From positions 6,024,001-6,088,000 of the forward strand of contig OY783192.1 in the NCBI GenBank assembly GCA_963678675.1: a stretch of DNA of 64,000 nucleotides, written 5' to 3'. The position numbers and the translations under genes were made by a program. The stretch is from Xiphydria camelus (lineage: Eukaryota > Arthropoda > Insecta > Hymenoptera > Xiphydriidae). The notes under the pieces were generated by a model. The model was not told the origin of the DNA. It was given only the letters and a program-made list of their open reading frames with translations, and made no database searches. Positions 1 to 11,419 of the stretch are shown piece by piece (position 1 is the first letter of the stretch; each line of letters starts with the position of its first letter).

Positions 1-677
1 ATGAGTTGAGAAAATAGGAACATCATATTCCTCATTCCTTCCCCTTTCCGCTATAATAATTCCTCTTTCAATGAAGAAAATTAAATTTTAATTTTATTTA
101 TCTATATTTTATTAATTCACAAAAATTTTTATATTTTTTAAAATCTTTAAATTTATTTATTACGCCTTTCTCCTCTTTTTTAGTCGATGTTGATTATTAA
201 AATTCATGAATAATTAGTTTTAATAATAAATTTACTCCCTCTGCTCCTTCCAATTACTTGGACATCCTGTTCATCCCTTTCACTCTCTTCATTGTTTAAA
301 AATCCTTTGGGAAATTTTTTTGTTGCAATTTAAAAAATCGTTTTCATCTCAAAAATATTTTTCAACATTATAGAGAGAGGAATTAATAAAATTACTAATA
401 CATTGCCCCCCCCCCCCTTTCCTTTCAATTCAAGGCTACCTATAAATAATTTTCCGTTCAGAATGTTTAATTGATTATCTATGAATTTCAAATTATACGA
501 AAAAGAGCTAAACAGCACGTGTTAGGACATCGACTAGCGCGAAAGAATGTGTCCGACTTATTAAGAACAGTGAAGGCCATATTTACATATCAGGCCAACT
601 CAGGTTTTAGAGAAAAATCCCTTTACAGGTCTTCTTAGACTTCACCAGGTCTACTCAGTTTTAAACAGATCTTAATA
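1..677. other. AT-rich unassigned stretch
   Basis: I see no gene here. There is a 12-base C run at 406-417. From about 590 to 670 and again at 817-843 there are degenerate direct repeats built on CAGGTCT...CTCAG, roughly 30 bases per unit, which flank the next palindrome. Confidence 0.6.
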
Positions 678-816
678 TACAGGGTCTTCATACTCGTAAA
701 TGATTACAGACCACGTGACCTACGCGTATATGCAACAAACGGTACAGTCCGAGCTCTCAATCAATAGCATATGCGCGTAGGTCACGTGGTCTGTAATCAT
801 TTATGAAGACCCTGTA
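678..816. mobile_element. Foldback element with TACAGGGTCTTC ends
   Basis: Two arms of about 50 bases, 678-733 and 767-816, are near-perfect reverse complements around a loop of about 33 bases. The outermost bases read TACAGGGTCTTCAT on both sides. The arms include the inner palindrome CACGTG. There is no coding capacity. The CAGGGT terminus resembles the longer palindromes at 31954 and 49099. A non-autonomous DNA transposon is the simplest reading, and no enzyme for it is present. Confidence 0.75.
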
Positions 817-1434
817 GGTCTATTCAGAATTGAACAGGTTAAAATATTCGACTCGGGCTAGCACTGCGTAGGTATACGAATCGGAGCAAAAATCCATGCT
901 CGCCCTTCAATAACGCGTCCAGCTTCTTCATCCCTTCGAAGCTTCCAAACGTCAGTGATCGACTATCCGCGCCGCGTATGCGTATCCCTTTACCCTCCCA
1001 AATGAATCTGCACGTCACCACCCGAACAAAGAAAGACTTTAAGTTATGCGTGAAACTGGTATCCTGCCGGGAACCGCCCGCGCGCATTCTCTCGAGTTAT
1101 ACTCTCGGAGCTCGTCGTTCCTCCACCACCTATATAATTGCAAGATCATCGCGCACCATCCCACCGCGCGCGGGTGTTGGCCAATTTTACGCCGGTGTTT
1201 TTCTCGCAATTCCGGGAAAGCGGGAAGATTAATCGTCCCGGCGCGCGTATACGCGCGGCGCGGTTCGTTACGGAAGAGATTGTCCGGACCGCGGTATCTA
1301 TACCTGGTGCGCTGCCGCAGAATCTTTCGCACCAGGTCGACCGCCTCGCCAACGAACTCTGTTGCATTTTTACGTAGGTGATCTTTAAAAGCCGCGATTT
1401 ATTCCCGCGAAAGAGAGAGAGAAGGCAAAATCCT
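817..1434. other. GC-rich stretch without a supported gene
   Basis: CpG-rich DNA with open frames of 70-110 codons on both strands in several overlapping frames. None looks like a protein family I know, and overlapping openness on both strands argues for composition, not coding. A short GA run lies near 1411-1421. Confidence 0.5.
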
Positions 1435-1926
1435 CACCGTGAAAAAAAATTCGTTTGATTCAACTAAATCTTGCAAACCAACAAATCTTGGGCGCCCAAC
1501 TAAATATACAGTCATTTCAATAAAGACGTAGTTTGAGTAATTCAAATTTAGTTGAAGTATAACTAAACGCTTAGCGTTTCGACTAATATTTCTTCAAATA
1601 ACTATAGGTACATATATTTTGTTGCGCGTCCGTAACCACAAAATTTAGTCGAATTAAACGATTGTTCTTTTAACACTATACTTCCACCGTTCGTCTGACA
1701 AAAACTTTTGTCGAAACAAACTAACTCAGATTCATTTAACGAAGCAGTGATGTTGAATTTGACTATAGTCTATATCTACCCAACAAAATGAATGTTATCG
1801 AATTAAACGAAAAAAAATTAGTTATTCCAACTATATACAGGCCAACTAACCACGCGATCGTTAATTTGACGAAATTTAACCTTCAACCAAACAGCTTGGT
1901 TGGAACAACTAAATTTTGTCTCAGTG
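1435..1926. mobile_element. MITE-like element, CACTGAGA-type ends
   Basis: The left end reads CACCGTGAAAAAAAATT and the right end, reverse complemented, CACTGAGACAAAATTTAG. The interior repeats TTTAGTT and AACTAAA words many times and contains a subterminal AACCAAACAGCTTGGTT palindrome that recurs at 11370. It is diverged, and the exact ends are less certain than in copies with clear TA flanks. Confidence 0.55.
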
Positions 1927-3107
1927 CTGAAAGAGGAAAGAACTATCCATTATTCACACACGCGACCAGTTTTCGCGCGAGGATTCCTCTTGCGAATTAC
2001 AACCCAAAAGCGACAACGCGACTCTGCTTTTTCCGATAGTTTCTCGCGTGCGACGTTCCCGCCCTATCATGGCGTGGAGGGAAGGCTTAGAGGTACGCGT
2101 CGGACTTCGAAGTTCTTCGTAGAGCTTCGCCCAATGAGATTATATTCCCGGCCCTGAGCAGAAGCTTCCTAAAACTTGTGCGGTTTGATTCTCGGTGTTG
2201 GGCTTTCGTCGGTCTCGTCGCGTTTCTGGGAAAGGGGGGGGGGTGACCTCCGCGCGTATATCGGCTCGTCCGTCACATAGCAGGCGTACGTGAAGCGCGG
2301 GTCACGCCTTAACCTTTGCTAATTACGTTTAAGAAAATGCCAGAGTCGCGGTGATGGGGAGACAGTTTGAAATGTCGTCGTCGCGGCTCCCAGGCGCGAC
2401 CATTGGCTTTGCGAAGAGATTGTATACGTCGAGAGAGACTGAGGGTCGGTGAAATATCAAGTCTTTTTAAATAGGTTGCACGTTGATATATACGCACTGA
2501 AAAAAAAAATTGTTGCGTTTGCAACCGTATCATGTAGCCAAAGAATTTGTAGTTAATTAAATCGAATGTGGCTTAACGTGACTAATTCGAAGGTCGATGA
2601 AACTGAGAGAATGCGGTAGATCCAACAGCACGGCATAGTTGACTTGTTTAGTCGACTTAAGAGTCCTCTATCAACATTATTGCAATCGGCAGTATAAAAA
2701 AAAGTTCGCGAAAAGTTCTCAGTTAATTTCTAATGATTTTTTTGCAGCGAAATATTTCGGAAACCATTTGGCATGATCTTTCACAGGTCGGAAATAGGTT
2801 TTTGCAAAGTATTATGATGACAAATTTATTAATTGATTATTAAAATTGAAGCCGGTAACTGTCATAACTGAGAATGTGTGAAATTGATTTGCCAAGGACC
2901 ACGACTTTTAGCCAGAGAAGACATATTGTGTACTTACAGAAAATGCGAGGTAATTTCCGACCTGTGGCTCGTTGCGCACCATTGATTCCTATATATTTCA
3001 CCGCGATGTCTTGTTATTACACAGTGTTATTACTCAGAACGTGGATGATGTGCGTATACGCCCCACGCTTTACAATTATATTGTTTTGTTTCTGGCGTAT
3101 GCCTTAC
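1927..3107. other. Unassigned stretch
   Basis: No gene recognised. It passes from CpG-rich DNA (about 2040-2300, with a G run near 2233-2242) to AT-rich DNA. At 2498-2520 a CACTGAAAAAAAAAATTG end resembles MITE termini, but I could not find its partner. Confidence 0.45.
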
Positions 3108-3262
3108 AATGAACACTTTCGCTGCGGATGATGCCTAATGGCGTCAACGTACTCCCCCACTATGTGCGGATGATGCCATAAGGCGTCATCCCCAATATTT
3201 AAATGTTTTAACAAAATATCCCTTCCGCACAGAAGAAAGGTCATCCGCAGCGAACGGGTTAA
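3108..3262. mobile_element. TTAA-type MITE, first of a chain of three
   Basis: Ends at about 3111-3130 and 3240-3262 are inverted copies built on TTCGCTGCGGATGA. The right terminus is the TTAA at 3259-3262. Inside, ATGATGCC..GGCGTCA words repeat twice. It is about 155 bases and non-coding. The left TTAA is degenerate (TGAAC). A TTAA target is the hallmark of piggyBac-type transposition, but family membership is inferred only from that. Confidence 0.65.
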
Positions 3263-3481
3263 CACGTTGACTGCCGACAGTGCGCAGACAGACGTTTATA
3301 AGTGTAGTAATGACTCACGTAAGAATTTTTTCAAAATTCCTATTCTCTTTACTAAATTATGTGCAAAAATACTTTACTAAATTATGTGCAAATGTGAAAT
3401 TCTCGGTCTAATAGACCGAGACGGCGTGTGCGGAAACTTTTTTCTCGGTCATATAGACCGAGACGACAGTGAACGTGTTAA
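3259..3481. mobile_element. TTAA-type MITE, second of the chain
   Basis: Termini TTAACACGTTGACTGCCG and, reverse complemented, TTAACACGTTCACTGTCG bound 223 bases. Two nearly identical 20-base palindromes built on CTCGGTC/GACCGAG lie at about 3401-3421 and 3443-3463. Each could form a short hairpin or a dyad binding site. The TTAA at 3259-3262 is shared with the element to the left, and the one at 3478-3481 with the element to the right. Confidence 0.8.
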
Positions 3482-3695
3482 CACGTTAAGCGCCACGCGA
3501 CACAACGCGTGCGTCACACCCAATTTGGTCCTTATGCAACAAAAAAAATCAATAAAAATTTACAAAAAAAAATAAGAAAAAGACAAAAATGTTGCTAAAT
3601 CAATCTAACAAATAAATTGCCCAATAGAAATTATAAAACAAAAGTTGGCCCTTAGGAACAAAAATTCGAATTGCATGGTGGCGTTTAACGTGTTA
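3478..3695. mobile_element. TTAA-type MITE, third of the chain
   Basis: Ends TTAACACGTTAAGCGCCACG and, reverse complemented, TTAACACGTTAAACGCCACC bound about 218 bases of AT-rich interior with A runs. The first ten terminal bases are identical to the neighbouring element while the following bases differ, so these are related but distinct families lying end to end. Confidence 0.8.
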
Positions 3696-3806
3696 ATGCA
3701 GTTGTCTTAAGTATTTAAAAATTGAAACCATGAATGGATAACTGAATTAACCGCATTATTCAGTTAATTATTAAGCCAATGCTTCAATAAGGTCCTAAAC
3801 AAATTA

Positions 3807-4072
3807 CACGGAGAGAAAGGATTAGTAAGTTTTATAGTGAATCTCAATAACAGCGCTCCTCGAGATGAAACATTGAATTTTTAAATAGGCACATATTAAT
3901 GGGAGATTGGTAAATTTTACCGTAGAAGCTGATGTTTATACTATTATGAATTGTAGAAAGTACGCTGTCTGTTAAAAACTTCAATATTTCACCTCGAGGA
4001 GTCGTATTACTGGGATAACTGTAAAAATTCATGGGTTCTCCCATGATTTTTTATTAATCCTTTTCCTCCGTG
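3807..4072. mobile_element. MITE, CACGGAGGAAAAGGATTA family, full copy
   Basis: A 266-base element flanked by TA on both sides (3805-3806 and 4073-4074). The ends are CACGGAGAGAAAGGATTA and its complement. Long inverted arms carry the words CCTCGAGG and CATGGG..CCCATG. Related copies lie at 9398 and 16294. The TA target duplication fits Tc1/mariner-type mobilisation. Short open frames seen here are arm sequence, not protein. Confidence 0.85.
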
Positions 4073-6092
4073 TATCTCGAGGTTCATGGAACACCGACAT
4101 CCAACTGCAACGTTCTGTTGCAACAACTTCGTGTTCAGAATCCGCGTATTTAATATCGCGGTGTGGTTGGCTTATGCGATATTCAGTTGAGCCGACGGAT
4201 ACTATTTCTCAGTGTGCGTTCGAGAAGGAAAGATTTCTAGGCCATGTTCTCCTGTTTTTAAATCGTGCAGAAATCCTAACAGAAACATTTCATTTTCTCC
4301 GCATACAAAAATTTTACTCGAGTCGAATCGACATCCGTTCGAAAATCGGAACGTGTCTTCCCAGCTTCGGCGCGGGAATCGATTCGGGACCACCGGAGAG
4401 CGACGCGGCACGTTTCCTCGAGAATGCGTTCCGAGAACCGTTCATTCTGCGTCTCGCGCGCTCTCTCTCGTCCTACCTTTGGGAAAATTATTCCCCCGCG
4501 TTCGCAGGGAGTTTCCACCCCCTCCCCCCCTCTCTCTCTCGAATTTCTACCGGAGATGCAGCAGCCCAGCACATCGACAGATATACGCGGCCGAGTCCCG
4601 ACCGAGCCTCGCTCATTACCGGTTTTGGCTAATTCTAAACCGCCGTAACCCACCTTAAACGCACGTTGCGATAGCCGCCTTTCATCCCCTTTCGTTCGGG
4701 GTCCACGCCGGGCGCCACCTACTTCCGGCCGGCTCAAAGGTGGATCGCTGCGCGCGCCAGTCATTATTGGCTTTTAGCGAAATTTAAGTTCGATTCTCTG
4801 GGACTCGCCCGGCTTTTCTCTGGGGTGGTTAATTTTCTCAGGGAGTCAGAAAGCACCCCGTCTCTATATTAAACCGTCTCGGAGGCGGTGTCATTCCTTG
4901 CGGGAGATGAATTCGATTTTGGTCCTTTGTTCCCCGTTGTTGGGGCAATTTTTTAAATTTTCGTCAAACCGTTGCTCGACAGTTGTAATCGTTTCTTTAT
5001 TCCGACGTACATGTCGTCGAGATTACAAACGTAAAAAATGAAGTAAATTATAGTACGGAAGTCTGGAAAAAGTATAGCCAATCGTTGCACTAGACTAACC
5101 GCAAACTCTTCCCATTCTTTCGCTTCGACGCAGGAGAATCAACAACGATGTACTTACGTGACCCACGTATCAGGAAAAGTAAGAACGTTTTTTCCTTCAC
5201 GTAAAAAGAAGTACCTCCTCTCTCCACCAAATGACTCGCCGACATACGTCGATTCGCCGAGAATGCAAAGGGGTGGAGGTATTAGATATCTGCTTCACGC
5301 ACCGTGTAACCTTAGTGACAAAAAAAAGGGTTGGCCCTAACCTGCTTTTCCCCAGTTCTTTTTTTGCCACGGATGACGGGATACCGTTTAGTGACATAAT
5401 ACCGGGGTTTGAAAGGGTTGTTTGCCGAGGTATTGTGATCCCGCGACGCGACGAGGAGCCGCGCGTTGGTCGTGGTGGTGTCGGCCGCCCCGCGTACCTA
5501 CCTGCGAGTTACGGGGATGCGAGAAGGGTTGCTCCGCCGAGCGGATATTTCGGGCCCGCGGGTCTGCGTCTAACCCTCTCTAACTGTCTAACCCTCGAAG
5601 CGGTAACGCGTATAACTGTGTTCGTAGCAGGTGCCCGGCACGTATCGAGAGGGTTAGCGTGACAGAAGGGTTGCAACCCCGCGCACAGGTGATCCTGACC
5701 TGGGTGGCTCGTGGGAGTTTTTTTTTCCCTCTGGAGGAAATGAACAAATGTCGCCGCAATACGGGGAAGGACGAAGGCCGATGAGTTCTATAATTTTGTA
5801 CCGTTGAAATAACGAACCACGTGCGGGAAGGATGAACCGATGGTCGCGGGGATGAGTCGCGCGCGGGGATGCAAATTGGTGCTTTTTTTCCTACGTGCAT
5901 TCAGTTTGCCACGATTAAAGTGTCCCGTATATAGGTAGGTACTTAGGTATATGCGGATGAGAGGTACTCTGCTATTACTCCCTTCCTTACTTTACGACGA
6001 GGCGTAATTATACGAGGAGACTGTTATAAATACAATAATTGTTTTGAAGTATATACTGTAAAAAATGTGTATTTATAGAGTTATAGTTAGCT
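4073..6092. other. GC-rich stretch without a supported gene
   Basis: CpG-rich DNA with overlapping open frames on both strands of up to 162 codons (4174-4764) and 143 codons (5231-5662). None has recognisable domains, and the opposite-strand frames overlap fully, so I treat them as compositional. The region 4650-4900 is rich in GGCCGG and GGCG words and could be regulatory, without proof. Confidence 0.45.
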
Positions 6093-6256
6093 ATTTTGTG
6101 TTGGGATCGGTCTACCTATTTTTGTATGTTAAAATCAGTTAATTCTTCGTGTTAATTCAACACATTTTGTTAAAATTAACACAAGGAATAATAAATTTAT
6201 ACAAAAAATCAAATGATTTTAACATAAAAAATAGATGTTCCAATTTCAACATAAAA
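6093..6256. mobile_element. AT-rich foldback element
   Basis: Arms of about 45 bases at 6093-6137 and 6212-6256 are imperfect reverse complements containing GTGTTGGGATC against the GAAATTGGAAC-type arm and TATGTTAAAATCA against TGATTTTAACATA. The loop has a second inverted pair, GTGTTAATTCAAC and GTTAAAATTAACAC. There is no coding content. Confidence 0.65.
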
Positions 6257-7617
6257 CTTCCGATTATGTAACGAGTTCCGCTCGAGTTTACCTCTACGTG
6301 ATACTGAATAGGGAGAAGGGACATGTATTTTTTTTTCTTATAGAAAACAAGCTTTTGCCCTGATAAGTGCTCCTGTAAAAGTGTTTTGATTAAAAATCAA
6401 TATTTCTATAGTTATCCTTATCAGTAAATTAACAAGCGCAATTTCAAATGGAATTATAATAGAAAAGGAAATGATATGGTAACTGCGGTTCATCGACATA
6501 GCGTGCCATTGTATGTGTGAAGAGTGCTGTTAGTTTTTTTACCCCAGTACTGTACGTAATATTTTCAGAGTCCTGGAATTATTAGAAATTTCTATTATTC
6601 ACTTTAATTCATTATTTAACTAGCAATACACTCGTGCGTTAATAAAAAGAGTCTATACGAAGTGATGATTATAATAATACGAGATATAATGAATGAAAAA
6701 AAGCAACATAATTGACATTCATCTTGACGTACCTGGAGTGTCATGGACCACGTTGCGCGTCTGACCTCGATTCTTTCACGTCGCGAATCACGGGTAACTT
6801 GCTCAAAGATCTCACTGAGCAGACTACCGAAAACGTGGTTAGGCGATACAATGAGTACAACAGAATGCGTCACCGGATGTTATGGAAACATTGTCGAACT
6901 AATTATGAGCCGTTTTTAGTAGCGTTTGAAATGAAGCACTTTTAGCTACACTTTTACGCTGAACAACGTTAATAAAAATTAAACAAGCTTCTTTCTACTG
7001 AATATTTAGTCATCTAGAATGCGTTGGCATACCTGATTACAAATTGTTTTCAATATCCCTTCCCCGTTGGTCAGTTTGACGCAAAAGTTTCAGTTTTCGA
7101 AAGGATAGCGTATAAAACCCAAAATTAGAACGGAGATTCAGGACTCGTATGAAATTCAACGATTTGTTTCCTCACTTGTTTCCGCAATAACTTCACCCTT
7201 TTCACCCGACGCGCATAATGTACACACCACTCATTCATCCCCGCGCATCTCTCTAAACTGGCCCTCGTTCCTACTTCACCGACTATGGCGCGAGACTCCA
7301 TAAAAATCCCGTTTTATCGAGTGGAAGGATATATCGCTTTCCAATTACTCGATTTGCGGCAAAAAGAGAGAAGAGCTGGGACCCGGGGCGCAACCCTATC
7401 CCATCGTACAATGGCGGTGTCGACGACGGTGATCGTATAATGCGGTCGAATAAACGCGTACGGGTATGGCTCCCCTGTGTAACCACGTGTAGCCATGACT
7501 GTAACGGGTAAAGTATATAAATGTGGGCACGAGCGTGCACTTCCCATCGCGAGCAGCGGCAACAGCAGGTATAACAGACACGAGAACGGCGGTGCGAGTG
7601 AGAGCGAGCGAGATGGA

Positions 7618-7663
<46 letters not shown>

Positions 7664-9397
7664 TGTCCCGACATACGTGGGGTAGGTCCGGGGCTTAATC
7701 TATTACACGACATATTAATTCATCTCCCGTGATCCAGGTAGCGGCAGCCCCTAAAAAACGAGAGAGAGAAGCGCGCCACGCACGCGCTCAGGTAGATTCG
7801 AGAAAGGGGTGGCGCGCGCGAGTGTGTGGAGAAAGGCGTTGGGAGGGGGAGAGACGTATAAAAAAAACGGTGAAAGGGAGAAGCTGGATCTCACTCGAAG
7901 CGGGCTGCGCCTCCGGATCTCGCGCGAGACACGCGCGGGCTAACGATCTCGCTCCGTTTCGGCTTCTCGATCGCGCGGCTCCTCTCTATTATCCCGACGA
8001 AATCGCTCTTTCGGATCGCACCTTGCGTATCGTCCACGCCGGCGATACGCAGGCATCCATCTCGTCTCGTATCTTTAGGAATACGACGGTTTTGACGTTG
8101 TCAAAAATAACGAGACGGTGATCGAGCCGTTGGTCGAGCTGTAAACCGGTTACTATTGCGGCATGTGAATTTTTATCACAGGAACACGAGAATTACATAT
8201 AGCTATACGCGTGTATGCATCCAGTTATATCCGTATAGGCGGAGTCAAATTCACAACCTCGCGCAGCGTTCGCACTTTCAGCGCGCTTCGTCTTTTCTTC
8301 TCCCCTTTTTCAAATTTCTATGCCGGACAAACGCGACGTTTCTTCGATCCCCCTTCTCCCCTCGAAGTTCACCCCGCGACCGCGCGCGGTGCCATCGGGT
8401 CACCGTCCGCAGGTATATGTCCGCATTTTCAGCCGCATTTAACTCGGTCAGTCGAAAAACGTAACGGTTGGCGCTCTCGAGCAGCATGCCTTCCAACCCC
8501 TGCGAGTCACCGTGAACCAACCCCCTCGCGCGGGACGACCGAGTTACGGCGCGGAGTGCGTGCCTCCGCACAATCGCGACCGTGCGCGTCCAGCCCGTAG
8601 AGGTCAAGGGGTTGGCCAGCTGGCGCTGGACGGTTGTGCAATCTGCGGGACCCCTCGCGCAGCGGAGGAGAAAGAGGTCCGAGGGGTGCGCGGCGGCAGG
8701 AGGCTGCCGAGTCTGGCAGGGGCGTCGCGACGCCGCTCATTGTCCTGACTCAATGGCCGGCTGTCCAGCGCGGCCATTGTAAATAATGATTCCACCGGGT
8801 ATACGGGAGAGAGGGCTGCATGTGCAGTCTAGCCGCGCGGCGCTGCATCCCTCCGAGATAAACGTATCGCCCCGCTGTATAAGCGTTACTTGCTCGCCTG
8901 CATCGCGATTAGACGTCTCGTCGAGCGCGCGCGCTCGTTATTAATCTCGTGATTTATGTGGGAGTGCGCGTAACGAGTTTTCCCGCATACTTTCGGGCCG
9001 ATAGGATGCGGCCAATTCTATAATGGACGATTGTGGCCCGAGGATGGGATCGTTATGGAAGAGATTAAGATGTCGATGAGAGATCCCCAATTGCAGTCTG
9101 GCGGTGGATCCGCGTTTATTGGATTTAGCTCGGTATAGATGTCGATAGTTTGGGTAGAGAAATGTTTGATGTCGAAACATTCGGTGTCGCTTTTTAATAA
9201 TTTAATTATAGCAAGACGCCTGATACTTTGCTGTTCGATTATTTTGCCATCCCCTGCTTTCTTTTCATTACTTCGATTTCTTACAGCGAGGGAAATTGAA
9301 GTTGGCACGGTCCATTGTAGATGCACACTTCTATGCAGTCTCTTCTTGTTGCCAATATATCGGATATGAAGTGTATACGTATTCCTACCGTTTACTA
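6257..9397. other. Unassigned stretch, AT-rich then strongly CpG-rich
   Basis: About 6257-7250 is AT-rich with nothing recognised. From 7250 to 9000 it is CpG-dense with many CGCG words and overlapping open frames on both strands (longest about 130 codons at 7729-8121). No domain or consistent reading frame stands out. An unmethylated CpG-rich regulatory or promoter-like zone is possible around 7900-8950, but no initiator or exon can be assigned. Confidence 0.45.
7620..7661. repeat. (GA)n microsatellite
   Basis: About 21 uninterrupted GA units, preceded by GA-rich DNA from about 7590. Reading it as coding gives only Arg-Glu repeats. Confidence 0.95.
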
Positions 9398-9580
9398 TAC
9401 GGAGAAAAAGGATTAGCAAAAAATCATGGGAAAACCCATGAATTTTTACAGTTATCCGAGTAACAGGGCTCCTCGAGGTGAAAAGTTTTTAATAGACCAC
9501 AACGTACTTTTTATAATTCATAGTAGTATAAACATCAGTTTATACGGTAAAATTTACCAATCTCCCTTTAATATGTCTGG
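9398..9580. mobile_element. Truncated MITE, CACGGAGGAAAAGGATTA family
   Basis: The left end TACGGAGAAAAAGGATTAGC follows a TA. The next 180 bases match the 3807 element in reverse orientation, including the ATGGG..CCCATG hairpin and the CTCCTCGAGGTGAAA word. Similarity stops near 9580 (after CTCCCTTTAATATG), so the far arm is missing. An open frame of 68 codons here is element sequence, not a gene. Confidence 0.8.
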
Positions 9581-9991
9581 ATTCATGTCTCGTTATTTCA
9601 ACAGTCATACTGTAAATATAATTTTTCCTTGAGACATGTGTCGATGTATTTTTCGTGTTATCATACCAGCCACACCTCTAGACATACACAGACAAATAGT
9701 TTGCCGAACCAATGAATCGTCGATATGAATAATGTCAAAAACATATTATTTAAGACAAGTGTACCTACGTTCATTAGATTGTGAATGAATCTACACTTGA
9801 TTCGAATAACATATACTTGATTCAACGATAATAGGTATGTTTGACTTAAATAAATATGTTCTTGGCACTATTTATGTCGATGGTTAATTGGATCGATAAA
9901 TTATTTTTCTCAGTGTTTGTCTTTATTCTTTCGCACTTCCTACTCTAAACCTAATTTTTCCTTATGAAATATATCGATTTATTTCACATGC

Positions 9992-10348
9992 GATTCGGTT
10001 TTCTCATAAAAAAATAGTCATATGTTTTAATTAAATTTGTAGTCTACATACATAAGTAATATCACACGAAAATGAAAATGCCCGAAAAAATAATTATTTG
10101 CAAAGTTATAAGCGCGTTTCTGTCTACAACGTTGTGACGTCATCGAAACACAAGAGAGAGACGCACTTATGCCAAGCAACAAGTGCGAGAGAGATAGTCT
10201 TACAACGCGATGATGTAGCTGCACTTTCAAATATCATTGTTCAGTTTAAATAAGGTCGAAAATGAAAAAATGAAAAAACATGGGGTAAGTAATTTTATCC
10301 AAATTTTTCGAATCCGCAGTAAAAAAAATTAGCGAGGAAACCGAATTC
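9992..10348. mobile_element. MITE with AATTCGGTTT ends, uninterrupted copy
   Basis: The ends are inverted copies of ATTCGGTTTTCTC. The interior includes GTGACGTCATCGAAAC and GTTATAAGCGC words. The element at 37074-38059 has the same order of words but carries a 624-base insertion. This copy shows the single TA at 10195-10196 where that insertion lies. Length is about 357 bases with no transposase. Confidence 0.85.
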
Positions 10349-11154
10349 ACGCGCGACTCCGTTGCGGGTTTTACGGTCGACAGAGCCGTCCAATGTCATA
10401 GGAAACCAACTGTCCGCACACAGTCGTTAAACCAGGTACTCGTCAAAAGCGCCCGGGAGATTTTGCGAGGGATCGGCGATAGATCTCGGCGAGTCTCCGA
10501 GTGGCGTGTGGTCGCGCATCTCAAGCAGGTGCCCGATGCAACGGTATCCTGCGGTGGATTCATTAGTCCGCGCGCTTCGCACCTTCGTCGTGCACAGGAG
10601 AGACACACGAGACGCGTCCAGCTTGAATTCTCTGAATTATCGCGACGGGGAGATTTTTCCTAGATTTATACCTTTTTACACCGCGCGCTCCTTCCCTCTC
10701 TTCCCTCCTCTTCCCTCTGCAGCTCTCGCCCGGCGGACATCTATCCGTGACGAATACTCGTCCGACGGCAGGAAGCGAGTTACGAGCCTTCGAGGAATAT
10801 TCATGTCGCGAAATCGTCCTGCATATCGGCGCGCTCCCGGCTTTGGCCACTTGTGCAGTCCTCGTTGGTCTTTCGACCAGCGCGGTCTCCGCAGGAAGGA
10901 GGAGTTAAGAGGGGGAGGGATACAGAGCGGAAAGAGACGGAAAGGCAGGAAATGGAAAGTTACGGCTAAAAAATATTTAACGTCGCAGAGAGACTCTCTA
11001 CTCTCTGCGCCGACTTATTAATTACGGGGTGGCGAACGTTTCTCGTTGACGGAGTAGAATTTGTCTCGAGGAGGGGGGGGGGGGGGGGGGGAGTGAAGAT
11101 ATTCGTTTCTCGAATACTGCTGCAGTTATCGGAAAAATTAATTATCAGCCGCCG
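10349..11154. other. GC-rich stretch with poly-G
   Basis: CpG-rich DNA without a recognisable gene. Overlapping frames (171 codons plus, 95 codons minus) share no family signature. A 19-base G run occupies 11073-11091. Confidence 0.5.
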
Positions 11155-11419
11155 CACTGAAAAAAATAATTAGGTTAAATTAACAACAAATATTTAGTTA
11201 AAAGCGTTTAGTTATTTTAGCCAAGATACTGGTCAGATGAACTAAACATCAAGTTATTGTAACTAGATGTTTAGTTATTCCACAACCAGAAATTTAGTTA
11301 TTCTAACTAAAAATTGCTCAGTTCAACCAAACAGATGGAGAGGATCCATATTTAACCAAACGGCTTGGTTTTCATCTCCAGAATGTTGATTAAATTAACC
11401 AAGTCATTTTTTCACAGTG
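11155..11419. mobile_element. MITE, CACTGAAAAAAAT family
   Basis: The ends read CACTGAAAAAAATAATTAGG and, reverse complemented, CACTGTGAAAAAATGACTTGG. The interior is built from alternating AACTAAA and TTTAGTTA words and holds the CCAAACGGCTTGGTT palindrome also seen in the 1435 copy. It is about 265 bases and non-coding. Close relatives lie at 12716 and 18501. Confidence 0.8.

Noticed and set aside
4741..4805. tRNA-like B-box word (AGTTCGATTCTC)
   Set aside because: No A-box at proper distance and no cloverleaf stems could be drawn.
7620..7661. Arg-Glu repeat protein
   Set aside because: It is the translation of a GA microsatellite.
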